From Balneolales bacterium (lineage in GTDB: Bacteria > Bacteroidota > Rhodothermia > Balneolales > Natronogracilivirgulaceae): DNA of 6,992 nucleotides. The position numbers and the translations under genes are program-made. Positions 1-6,992 of the stretch are shown one piece after another (position 1 is the first letter of the stretch; the number at the start of each line of letters is the position of its first letter). The notes beneath the pieces were generated by a model that worked only from the letters and a program-made list of their open reading frames with translations, was not told the DNA's origin and made no database searches. The DNA is taken from positions 1 to 6,992 of the forward strand of contig SKYW01000301.1 of assembly GCA_007127695.1 (NCBI GenBank), read 5' to 3'.

Positions 1-3000
1 CGAGTTGCTCAGGTTGGCGCCCAGCCCCGATCCCTCCGGGCTGTTTTGCCAGCGGAAACTGCCCTGGAATGAGGTGGAGTAGTTCAGCCAGTCCAGCCCG
101 GAGATCTGATTCAGGCGAGGCCGCCACGAGGCCGACCAGTTTTCCCCGTAGGAATCCCGTCGCGGGTTTACTGCCGGGTCGAGGATCCAGTCTTCCAGCA
201 CCTGGAACGTAGGCACCAATTGGAATTCGGACGTGATGTCATCGGGTAGAAACGGCGGGTTGTAATCTTCATCAGCCATTCTCAATTCCTCCCCAATGGA
301 CTCCAGGTTGAGCTGTGTCTGATTGCTGTAGGAAAGCGCTATGGACTGGGTGAAATTGTAGTTCATCGAGAAATTGGAGCTGGCAGTGAAGGCATGCTGC
401 TGACGCAGATCGAACGGTTCATCGGTGAAAGCACGCTGCCGTTCTTCGGAGTAGCGGCGCGTGAGCCGGCTCTGGAAGCTGACCCGTGAAGGCACATAGG
501 TGAAGCCGGTACCGGCGAACCAGCGCAGGACAGGCACCGGCTCCAGGAACAGCAGTGGACGCACCACGTTCACGTTCCGGATATTGAGCTGGTAATTGAA
601 GTTTGCCGAGTAGTCCCAGGCATCGCGGAATTCGGTTCTCGGATTGCTCTCCTCGCTGATATTATAGACATATCCGAGAGTGATATTATCGATGGTGTAG
701 CGGAGCAATGCCGATTCCGAGTTTCTCTTGGATATGTTCGACATATTGATGGAATAGCTCTGTCGCTGGGTCCGGATCTCATCCAGCATGGCCTGTATCT
801 CGCGCTCCTGTTGCTCTTCGGACAGGTCGCTGGCTTCCACGGCATCGCGGAAGTCCGAGAATCGGATATCGCCTTCCCGTGCAAGGAATCGTGGAGTCTG
901 CTGACGGCGACGCGCTGACAGGGAAACCGGTATGTTCCAACCGTAGCGCTCCGGCAGGAATCGGTGCATGTTCAGGGTAGTCGACAGGTCGTAGGAATAT
1001 TCATCGCGCATCTGCCGGTTCCCCAGACTGGCGTCCAGCGGACCGAAACCGTCTGTCTGACGGCTGAAATTGGCCTGGATGCTTCCGAGATCGGCCATCC
1101 TGATGGTGGATCGGATACTGGCCGCCCAGCCTTTTTCGTCATCGAATCCCGAGACCCGCAATTCATTGACCCAAAGCTCGGCGTCAAGGGACGGCTTCCC
1201 TGCAATCCTTGTTCGCAACGAGGAGCTGGTGTTTCCGTTGTTGCTGCCATTGTTTCCATTCGGATCCATCTGATGAGGATTCCTGATGCCTATTCCGATC
1301 TCCCGAACCCGTTCCAGGGACGGATTGCCCCTGATGGCAATGATGGTTCCGGGTGGTGCATCCTGTACCAGGTCTGTGCGTTCATAGAGCACATCCTGCT
1401 CCACTCCGGCCAGGTTCCTTGCCTGCTTGAGCGCGTTCATGGACGCCAGCACCAGATTCACACTGTTGGAATCCGGCAGCCAGATGCGGTCGGTCTCGCT
1501 GCTGAGCACTGAGGCATCGGGATTTTGCGAAAGTGGTGTGAATTCAAACGTGGGATCGGTGGGCGTCACCGGCTGCCGGTACTCGTAGTAATTGTTGGTA
1601 AGATCGTTTCCGAGCCGAATGACAATTTCCGCATCCGAGCGCCGCTCGTATCCTTCCCCGTGGACGAACATGCGCAAGTTGGAATAGTTGAGCAGATTCA
1701 ACCCTGACGGATAGAGCCGCTGGATCATGCGGTATTCCCCGGATCGCAGGTCTTCCACCCGGAGGGAAAGCGACTGCTCATTGGCAAGGATATTTTCCTG
1801 CTGACCGCGCTGCACCGACCTGATGGCACCGTTGGGAATCCGGTAAGGGATGGGCTGGCGGTTGGAATTTTCTTCGATATTGATGGTGGATATGTCGAAA
1901 ACCGTATTGGGATGTCCGATCATGGACAGTTCTTCAAATTCACGCCACTGATTTCCAACCAGTTCAAAGGTGGCAAACCGCATGGTGAACGGCTCGCGGT
2001 ATCCGCTCATCCAGAAACGGATGTGCTGGACCCGTTCGAGGTCCTCGATGGCACCCACCTGCCGGGCAATATCCCGGAGAGGAATGCGCAGCAGGTACCA
2101 CCGGTCTGTCGGCTGGTCCCCTTCCACTTTGTCCACGATATAGTTTTGGCCAATCTGCAGGGATGATTCATCGGCCGGGTTGAGGGGGATCTCGAACTGG
2201 AAATAGGAGTTGGAAGTTTGAACCGTGGCAGGGTTTACCAGACCCTCGGTATCGGGTCGGTTGGTAATGGCCCGGGAATCGCCCCTGGTAAGGGAGTTCC
2301 CTTCAAGAAACCCGTACATCCGGTGGAAACGCTCGTGCAATGGGAGGTTGCTCACCAGCGGATCATTGAAATAGAAGTACTGGTCATTGGACGGATCGGA
2401 GCGGATTTCTTGGAGCAATTCCGGCTGGTCGGCATACAGGATTTCCATGTCAGTCAGCCAGTCGGCGAAAAGCTGCTGCTCGGTGTATTCACCATCGGTA
2501 CTGTGTACACCATCCAGACCAACATCCTCCCGTTCCTGTGTCTCCACGGAGAACTGGCCGGTCAGGTTGGTCACTTCCCTGATAAGCCGGGATCGTCCGA
2601 CACCGTCTATCCTTACGTTTTCGCGGTCAATGGCCCGCGCCAGTCCGTCTTCGGTGTTGAGAATGTTGTTGGGAATGACATCTTCGGAAACCAGCCCCAG
2701 GTCGATGTAGATCTTACCGTCATAGTCAGCGGGATTTTTACTTCCGGGAGGGGCGCCGTCGGGCAGGAGTGGCTGCACCCAGAATTCCAGGAATTCGATG
2801 TTGTTCTGGCGAAGGTTATCCAGTCCGCTCGGCAGCACCGCCGTCATACCGCCCCAGGTGTCCTCCGGACGGTTTTCCAGCAGGTCCCGCAGATTGGGAT
2901 GGTAGTTGTAGGGGCCGCGTTTTCTGGGATTGTAGTGGATATCCAGGGTCTGCAGGCGGTCTTCCTGGCGCAGTACTTCCCGGTTCGGGAACACGTCAGA

Positions 3001-5769
3001 CACCGAAATGGGAAAGCTCTCCGGGGTACGCGCAGCATCGGTGATGCGTCCGATGTTCACCGGGATCATGTACCAGGAGAATTTGCCTCTCATATCGGAG
3101 CGCGCCACGCGTGCATCCAGGCTGTTATCCTCAAAATCCATGTCAAAATCGTATCCCGGAACAGCGTGCGGCGCAGCGGCGAGGTGCCACCTGCCCGGAC
3201 TCAGGAAATTGATACTGGTCTTGGAACCCTCGAAATCGTCGATGAACGAGAGTCCGCGTTCTTCATCGGCATAGAGATCCCCCCGATCGATCGCCCTTGA
3301 GACCGCGCGGGTCTGTGCCACATCCGGCCGGAGCTGTGCAAATTCGCCACTGATCCTGATATCGGAATCGGCACGGGTCTGAAGCAGCGGCAGCCAGTTG
3401 ATGGCACGGGTCATCCACGGAGCGTCAAATTCAGCAGAACCGTCAAGCCCGATGATCGAGTTGTTGATCGGTTCATCACCAACCGGGATTTTATCCTGCA
3501 GCGGTCGCTCCCTGAGCGTGAACCATGTGCTTCCGAAACGGATGTTGTCATTGACGCGATATTCGGCCCGCAGTCCTGCAAACGTGGTCTGCTGTATCTG
3601 AAGCATCTGGTTGCTTTCGTAATCAATGACAATTTCCTGGCCGGTCTGCAGATAGCGGTCGTTGGTGATTACAATGTTGCCGATGTTGTAATCCACCTCA
3701 TAATCGACTCCCTGCGTAAGCTCCACACCGTTGGCGCGAACCCTGACCGATCCTTCCACCAGTGCGAAACCCAGATTGTAGCTGTCCTGGACCATGCCCT
3801 GGCTGATTCCGGCGATCTTGTACAGGTTGTTCCGACCTATTTGCCGGGCATTCTGCTGGGTGTTGGTATAAAGTTCTGGAAAAGCAAAGCGGTCGATATT
3901 CTCTTCAATCTGAGCCTGCGGAAGTGCACTTGCTTCGTAGATATCAATGATGCGCTGGCCGAACGGTTCAAGGTAGGGGAAGATGATGCGGCCGCGCACG
4001 GCATCCAGGGTTCCGGTCCCGAAGTCGATCTGGTTGTTGGGGGTGGGCTGCTGCTGGGAGTTGACACGGTCGAGTCCGAAATCCTGCATGAGCACGTTGC
4101 CCAGACCCGGCAAGTTGGTCTGTTCCGTGTTTGCCCCGTCAAACACGATTTCGGCATCAAAATTCTCCGGCGTGAGGTTGGTGGCATTCAGGTTGTAGAT
4201 ATTTCGCATGGTCAGCACCCAGGCGGTACTGCTTGAGGTCATGTACGAGGGCCTGAGGAGTTTGAGGAACAGGCGGCGCCCGTCACCCGTGTTGACATCC
4301 CCCACCCGCACGATGTTGCCCTGCGGATCACGGTAGGTGTAGGCAATGGCAAGGGCCTGGTTGGCGCCGAGACGCGACTCGAGGGAAATGTAACCGTACG
4401 TTTCATTGACGAAATAGTCCATGTTCTCTTCCAGAGGTTCAAAATTCCCTTCCACGAATTCATCGGCCGAAACCCCGAAATCGGATGCCGAGGGGGTCTC
4501 GCCAGGATCCCGGAACTGATCCAGCAGGCTTTCATCGAAGATATCGGCATCCTGGTTCGGTCTCAGAAACCGGTCCCCCTGCCGCACCACTCCCATGTCC
4601 ACCAGCGCTGCGGCGCGCACCTGTCCAGAACGTTCCTGCGAGGATGTGTTCAGCACATAGACATCGACCTCCAGGATCTGGAACATCTGTGTGGCCGTGA
4701 TGGGGTCTGACATGGCGTCCTCGAATTCCTGACGTGCATAAAAGTCCAGGAAGAAATGGCGGTCGTTGTCGTAGGAGGCGGGACGGATTTCAAAGCGGCT
4801 GTCCTGTGATCCGCCGGTGATGGTCTGGGTGTTGCCCTGTCCCTCCTGCTGTGAAATGACCGTGGTAAGGCTCAGCGGACCGAACTTGGCCTCGGACTTG
4901 ATCCCGAAGAGCGCACTTCCCCCGCGGATCAGCGAGTTGCCGGTCTGCATGGTCACGTTGCCCATCTCGATGCTCTGGAGGATCTCGTCCTCGTACCCTT
5001 GATACCTGATGCTGAGCCGGTTTTCGAAGTCGAAGGTACGTTCGGTGTCCCAGTCGGTGCGGATGGTCAGTTTGTCCCCGATGGTCCCCTGGATGTTGAG
5101 GCGCAGGTTCTGTTCGAAGGTCGGGTTGATGGTACGCTGCTGATCGGGCGGCAGGGACGGATTTTCTGTCTCCTGGATGGATGCACCCACGCTCATATTG
5201 GCCGTTCCGGTCACACGAAGGTTGACCTCGGGCCGGCCAAAGATGGTGGTGAAGGCGGAGCGTTCGCCAACCGGCAGATCGAGAGTGAAGTCCAGAAGTC
5301 CGCGGCGCGCGTCACGCTGGCGCCGGTTTTCCTCCACCAGTCTTTTCCAATTTGCGTGCATCCGTTCCTGGAAGCTGAGTTCCGAGAAGGTGGCAAAGTC
5401 CATTCTTCTGGTGAAACCGGAAGGCATGTCGCTGATTTCGCGCTGTGCCGAGTAGTATCCCAGTGAGTCCAGGGTAATCTGCACCTGGTCGATCTGGGTA
5501 CGGATTTCCACAAGCGGGGAGCGTTGACGCGGGAAGGGGTTGGTCATGTAGCCGGTTCGGGGACCCGGAAAGCGGAGGGTATCGGCCCGTGGTGCACCTG
5601 ATTCCACATCCACCCCCATTTGTGACATTGTCCCGGGGTTTATACGCTCATCGGGCACGGAGCCGGGAATTGTGTCCGTCTCCTGGGCAGAGACCGGCAG
5701 GGGCATGCACAGCACAGCCAGCAGAAGCACGAGGCCTGTCAACTCAGTTCGAACCGTTACAAAATGCAA
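1..5769 (-). CDS. sprA: SprA/Sov, outer-membrane translocon of the type IX secretion system (partial, C-terminus off the left edge)
   Basis: SprA forms the very large outer-membrane beta-barrel (36 strands in the Flavobacterium structure) through which T9SS cargo with C-terminal signals crosses the outer membrane. The visible 1923 codons have no internal stop. Family SprAs are about 2400-2500 residues, so roughly 500 are missing. Seen in order: signal peptide 1-28; GRPEVN at 178; DWDTERTFDFEN at 239; IEMGNV at 267 leading to LFGIKSEAKFGP at 287; GVDYEVDYNIG at 687; ERPLQDKIPVGDEPINN at 754; FIDDFEGS at 842; RGPYNY at 951; WGG at 972; IEFLEFWV at 991; YIDLGLVSED near 1020; WYLLRIPL at 1224; IRGNPSL at 1479; AELWVNELRVSGFD at 1530. 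These are hallmark SprA segments. After about 1550 the sequence is alternating, aromatic-rich barrel sequence. The start is a TTG, because an in-frame TAA lies five codons upstream and this TTG gives the best signal peptide. The mature part visible has no cysteine. An Asn/Gly-rich stretch at 1501-1514 looks like a lineage-specific linker. The identification is near certain; only the exact start is open. Confidence 0.97.
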   Translation of the reverse strand, partial: MHFVTVRTELTGLVLLLAVLCMPLPVSAQETDTIPGSVPDERINPGTMSQMGVDVESGAPRADTLRFPGPRTGYMTNPFPRQRSPLVEIRTQIDQVQITLDSLGYYSAQREISDMPSGFTRRMDFATFSELSFQERMHANWKRLVEENRRQRDARRGLLDFTLDLPVGERSAFTTIFGRPEVNLRVTGTANMSVGASIQETENPSLPPDQQRTINPTFEQNLRLNIQGTIGDKLTIRTDWDTERTFDFENRLSIRYQGYEDEILQSIEMGNVTMQTGNSLIRGGSALFGIKSEAKFGPLSLTTVISQQEGQGNTQTITGGSQDSRFEIRPASYDNDRHFFLDFYARQEFEDAMSDPITATQMFQILEVDVYVLNTSSQERSGQVRAAALVDMGVVRQGDRFLRPNQDADIFDESLLDQFRDPGETPSASDFGVSADEFVEGNFEPLEENMDYFVNETYGYISLESRLGANQALAIAYTYRDPQGNIVRVGDVNTGDGRRLFLKLLRPSYMTSSSTAWVLTMRNIYNLNATNLTPENFDAEIVFDGANTEQTNLPGLGNVLMQDFGLDRVNSQQQPTPNNQIDFGTGTLDAVRGRIIFPYLEPFGQRIIDIYEASALPQAQIEENIDRFAFPELYTNTQQNARQIGRNNLYKIAGISQGMVQDSYNLGFALVEGSVRVRANGVELTQGVDYEVDYNIGNIVITNDRYLQTGQEIVIDYESNQMLQIQQTTFAGLRAEYRVNDNIRFGSTWFTLRERPLQDKIPVGDEPINNSIIGLDGSAEFDAPWMTRAINWLPLLQTRADSDIRISGEFAQLRPDVAQTRAVSRAIDRGDLYADEERGLSFIDDFEGSKTSINFLSPGRWHLAAAPHAVPGYDFDMDFEDNSLDARVARSDMRGKFSWYMIPVNIGRITDAARTPESFPISVSDVFPNREVLRQEDRLQTLDIHYNPRKRGPYNYHPNLRDLLENRPEDTWGGMTAVLPSGLDNLRQNNIEFLEFWVQPLLPDGAPPGSKNPADYDGKIYIDLGLVSEDVIPNNILNTEDGLARAIDRENVRIDGVGRSRLIREVTNLTGQFSVETQEREDVGLDGVHSTDGEYTEQQLFADWLTDMEILYADQPELLQEIRSDPSNDQYFYFNDPLVSNLPLHERFHRMYGFLEGNSLTRGDSRAITNRPDTEGLVNPATVQTSNSYFQFEIPLNPADESSLQIGQNYIVDKVEGDQPTDRWYLLRIPLRDIARQVGAIEDLERVQHIRFWMSGYREPFTMRFATFELVGNQWREFEELSMIGHPNTVFDISTINIEENSNRQPIPYRIPNGAIRSVQRGQQENILANEQSLSLRVEDLRSGEYRMIQRLYPSGLNLLNYSNLRMFVHGEGYERRSDAEIVIRLGNDLTNNYYEYRQPVTPTDPTFEFTPLSQNPDASVLSSETDRIWLPDSNSVNLVLASMNALKQARNLAGVEQDVLYERTDLVQDAPPGTIIAIRGNPSLERVREIGIGIRNPHQMDPNGNNGSNNGNTSSSLRTRIAGKPSLDAELWVNELRVSGFDDEKGWAASIRSTIRMADLGSIQANFSRQTDGFGPLDASLGNRQMRDEYSYDLSTTLNMHRFLPERYGWNIPVSLSARRRQQTPRFLAREGDIRFSDFRDAVEASDLSEEQQEREIQAMLDEIRTQRQSYSINMSNISKRNSESALLRYTIDNITLGYVYNISEESNPRTEFRDAWDYSANFNYQLNIRNVNVVRPLLFLEPVPVLRWFAGTGFTYVPSRVSFQSRLTRRYSEERQRAFTDEPFDLRQQHAFTASSNFSMNYNFTQSIALSYSNQTQLNLESIGEELRMADEDYNPPFLPDDITSEFQLVPTFQVLEDWILDPAVNPRRDSYGENWSASWRPRLNQISGLDWLNYSTSFQGSFRWQNSPEGSGLGANLSNS
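5686..5769 (-). other. Sec signal peptide of SprA
   Basis: Residues 1-28 have a short n-region with one Arg (R7), a hydrophobic core (LVLLLAVL, 13-20) and a c-region PLPVSA followed by QE, so signal peptidase I should cut after Ala28. C21 is not preceded by a proper lipobox (the residue before it is Leu), so a lipoprotein is unlikely. Starting at the later in-frame TTG, GTG or ATG codons would remove the Arg or most of the core, which supports the TTG at 5769 as the start. Confidence 0.8.
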
Positions 5770-5782
5770 GGAAAATACTCTT

Positions 5783-5797
5783 TATAACCCGGTTATA
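5783..5797. repeat. Perfect 7-bp inverted repeat over the sprA -10 region
   Basis: TATAACC and GGTTATA flank a single central base at 5790. The palindrome contains the candidate -10 hexamer of sprA and the probable transcription start. Its position is that of an operator for a repressor, but the two arms could also simply be back-to-back AT-rich -10-like boxes. No matching second copy is seen in the window. Confidence 0.5.
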
Positions 5798-5819
5798 GTA
5801 AAAATGTGGTATGTTTCAA
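5792..5819 (-). promoter_or_regulatory. Candidate promoter of sprA
   Basis: Reading the minus strand, TTGAAA (5819-5814) is followed after 16 bases by TATAAC (5797-5792). Each hexamer matches the classical -35/-10 consensus at five of six positions. Transcription would start near 5785, leaving a leader of only about 16 bases before the TTG codon. The only ribosome-binding-like sequence is AAAGAG at 5783-5778, 8 bases before the start, and it is weak. Bacteroidota primary sigma factors prefer a different -7 box, so this is a pattern match and not proof. Confidence 0.45.
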
Positions 5820-5930
5820 CGAACGGTAACTGATGGACAATAGGCCGGCTGGTTCTTATGTATGGGTTAATGGGATAAAGAATTGCAAATTATAGCCCCC
5901 GGGACAATGAATCAATGCCTGAATGCGAAT

Positions 5931-5943
5931 TTCTTGGCAAGAA
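5931..5943. repeat. Perfect 6-bp inverted repeat over the permease promoter -35 box
   Basis: TTCTTG and CAAGAA flank one central base at 5937. The repeat contains the candidate -35 hexamer TTGGCA of the permease gene. Arms of this length arise by chance fairly often in a few hundred bases, so a regulatory role is only a possibility. Confidence 0.35.
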
Positions 5944-5966
5944 TCGACAGAATTGTCATATTTTTT
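5934..5966 (+). promoter_or_regulatory. Candidate promoter of the LptF/LptG-family gene
   Basis: TTGGCA (5934-5939) and, 17 bases later, CATATT (5957-5962) resemble a -35/-10 pair. The same place also fits the Bacteroidota form: TTG at 5934, then TATTTTTT (5959-5966), which matches TAnnTTTG at all but the last base, with 22 bases between the two boxes. Transcription would begin around 5969, giving a leader of about 60 bases that lacks a clear Shine-Dalgarno sequence, which is usual in this phylum. Confidence 0.45.
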
Positions 5967-6027
5967 CGTTATTCAGAGTAACTGTATCAAAACCGTAACG
6001 AACCTGCGGGTTTTTTATTCACTGATT

Positions 6028-6992
6028 GTGTTTGAATATCTCAAGAAACTGGCTCCGGGCAGCATTGAGCGCGACCTGCTGAAAAGGCATGTCGGGCCGT
6101 TCGTGTTCTGTTTCGTCACCATCATGTTTTTGCTGCTCATGCAGTTCCTGATCCAGTTCATGGATCATCTGATCGGCAAGGGCATTCCGCTGATGGTGAT
6201 CCTGGAGCTTATCATGGTCAATCTGGCCTACATGGTGGTCCTGGCGGTGCCCATGACCATTCTTGCCGCCTCGCTGATGGCTTACGGGAAATTTTCCGAG
6301 CAGAACGAATACACGGCCGTGCGCGCCGCCGGAGTGCACCCGTTCCGCATTCTGCGTCCATCACTGGTGATGGCGTTGCTTTTTTCTGTATTTCTGGGCT
6401 GGTTTTCGAATGAGGTGCTTCCTGAGGCCAACTACAAGGCCCGGGCCCTTTTTCTGGATATCCGCATGAAAAAGCCCGGGTTCGACCTTCAGGAAAACAT
6501 TTTTTATGAGGGGATTTCGGGATACACCTTCCTGGTCCGGGAGATGCCGGCCGAAACGGACTCTCTGTATGATGTGACTCTTTTCCAGAATCCGGAACAG
6601 GGTCGGGACCGGGCGGTCATCAAGGCAAGGAAGGGATTTCTGGAAAGCGATGAGCGTCATATGAGCCTCACGCTGCGTCTTTATGACGGGACCATCATGC
6701 GCTATCTGCAGCGTGGACGCAGTTCAGCAAAAATCATGCACGAGGAGACATCCTTTGATTCCTACCGAATCACTTTTGACCTGTCGGATCTGACCTTTTC
6801 CCGCACCAATCCGGAAGACAGGCGGCGGGACGGCCGATCCATGCGTGCACAGGCCATGCTTGCCGTGGTTGACTCCCTTCAGAGCGATATCGACAGGGAA
6901 ATAGCACAATTCAAGCATTCCCTGCACAAATCCCACATTACACTGCTCAGGGAAGATGAGATCTCGCCGCTTGCCGGACCGGCGAGCCGGGA
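6028..6992 (+). CDS. LptF/LptG (YjgP/YjgQ) family LPS-export permease (partial, C-terminus off the right edge)
   Basis: This family forms the inner-membrane part of the Lpt machine: with the ATPase LptB it extracts LPS from the inner membrane and passes it to the LptC/LptA bridge. The 321 visible codons show the N-terminal half: amphipathic start with ERDLLKRHVGPF (14-25); membrane helices at about 24-46, 54-86 and 108-127; the cytoplasmic coupling segment SEQNEYTAVRAAGV (90-103), which matches the family pattern of a Glu followed by an Ala-Ala-Gly turn; and NEVLPEAN (128-135) at the end of the third helix. The periplasmic jellyroll-like beta domain runs from about 150 to 250. After it, residues 275-310 are charged and helical (MLAVVDSLQSDIDREIAQFK), like the coiled-coil insert of Bacteroidota homologues. 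The last three helices lie outside the window. The GTG at 6028 is chosen because homologues begin shortly before the first helix. LptF and LptG cannot be told apart from this part, so no symbol is given. Confidence 0.93.
   Translation, partial: MFEYLKKLAPGSIERDLLKRHVGPFVFCFVTIMFLLLMQFLIQFMDHLIGKGIPLMVILELIMVNLAYMVVLAVPMTILAASLMAYGKFSEQNEYTAVRAAGVHPFRILRPSLVMALLFSVFLGWFSNEVLPEANYKARALFLDIRMKKPGFDLQENIFYEGISGYTFLVREMPAETDSLYDVTLFQNPEQGRDRAVIKARKGFLESDERHMSLTLRLYDGTIMRYLQRGRSSAKIMHEETSFDSYRITFDLSDLTFSRTNPEDRRRDGRSMRAQAMLAVVDSLQSDIDREIAQFKHSLHKSHITLLREDEISPLAGPASR

Noticed and set aside
964..1707. Plus-strand open frames at 964-1512 and 1525-1707
   Set aside because: Both lie in the same complementary frame opposite sprA and are explained by the same codon avoidance. 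They have no start signals or recognisable domains.
2218..3300. A 360-codon open frame on the plus strand, antisense to sprA
   Set aside because: It is aligned codon for codon opposite the sprA frame. Its stops would need TTA, CTA or TCA codons in sprA, which that gene uses rarely. The protein resembles no family and the opposite strand is certain sprA.
3841..5466. Plus-strand open frames at 3841-4236 and 4999-5466
   Set aside because: Also codon-aligned antisense shadows of sprA over segments with clear SprA motifs on the minus strand.
5818..6004. Short repeated words such as AACGAAC near 5819 and 5998
   Set aside because: The matches are about 7 bases, irregularly placed, and expected by chance.
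5989..6016. Hairpin plus T-run before the permease start (AACC/GGTT or AAAACC/GGTTTT pairing, then T-rich), possible terminator or attenuator
   Set aside because: The stems are only 4-6 pairs, and the longer one uses the T-run itself as an arm. No upstream plus-strand gene needs terminating, so there is too little to call it.
5923..6027. Upstream in-frame ATG at 5923 as start of the permease
   Set aside because: It would add 35 residues encoded by AT-rich promoter-like sequence, place the candidate promoter inside the gene, and extend beyond where family members begin.
6019..6936. Minus-strand open frames opposite the permease gene
   Set aside because: The plus strand shows a convincing LptF/LptG protein with membrane helices and family motifs. 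The minus-strand translations are His/Gln-rich shadow sequence.

Overview
The window holds two incomplete genes that read away from each other across a 258-base gap. Both encode envelope machinery. The left 5.8 kb is one uninterrupted minus-strand reading frame that enters the window already in progress (1923 codons visible, C-terminus missing off the left edge). It is recognisable along its whole length as SprA (Sov in Porphyromonas), the giant outer-membrane channel of the type IX secretion system (T9SS). The right 1 kb is the start of a plus-strand gene for a permease of the LptF/LptG (YjgP/YjgQ) family. That family moves lipopolysaccharide out of the inner membrane towards the outer membrane. 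It runs off the right edge after 321 codons.

SprA restricts the source to the Bacteroidota and relatives. The GC-leaning codon use, the divergence of the SprA from the classic Flavobacterium/Porphyromonas form, and the coiled-coil insert starting in the permease all fit that superphylum. A Balneolota/Rhodothermota-type lineage is my best guess, but it rests on impression rather than a database match.

Layout: 1-5769 sprA (minus, partial); 5770-6027 divergent intergenic region with a candidate promoter for each gene, each overlapping a short perfect palindrome; 6028-6992 LptF/LptG-family permease (plus, partial). There is no sign of mobile elements, RNA genes, CRISPR arrays or duplicated genes. 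The many open frames antisense to sprA are explained by its codon use.

The two products act on the same structure. LptF/LptG supplies the LPS of the outer leaflet. SprA exports folded cargo proteins through that membrane, and some T9SS cargo is then anchored to LPS. The divergent arrangement could allow shared control, but that is inference. I do not see an undescribed system here. The points worth checking are the non-ATG start of sprA, the promoter palindromes, the lineage-specific inserts in both proteins and the absence of cysteine in the mature SprA.
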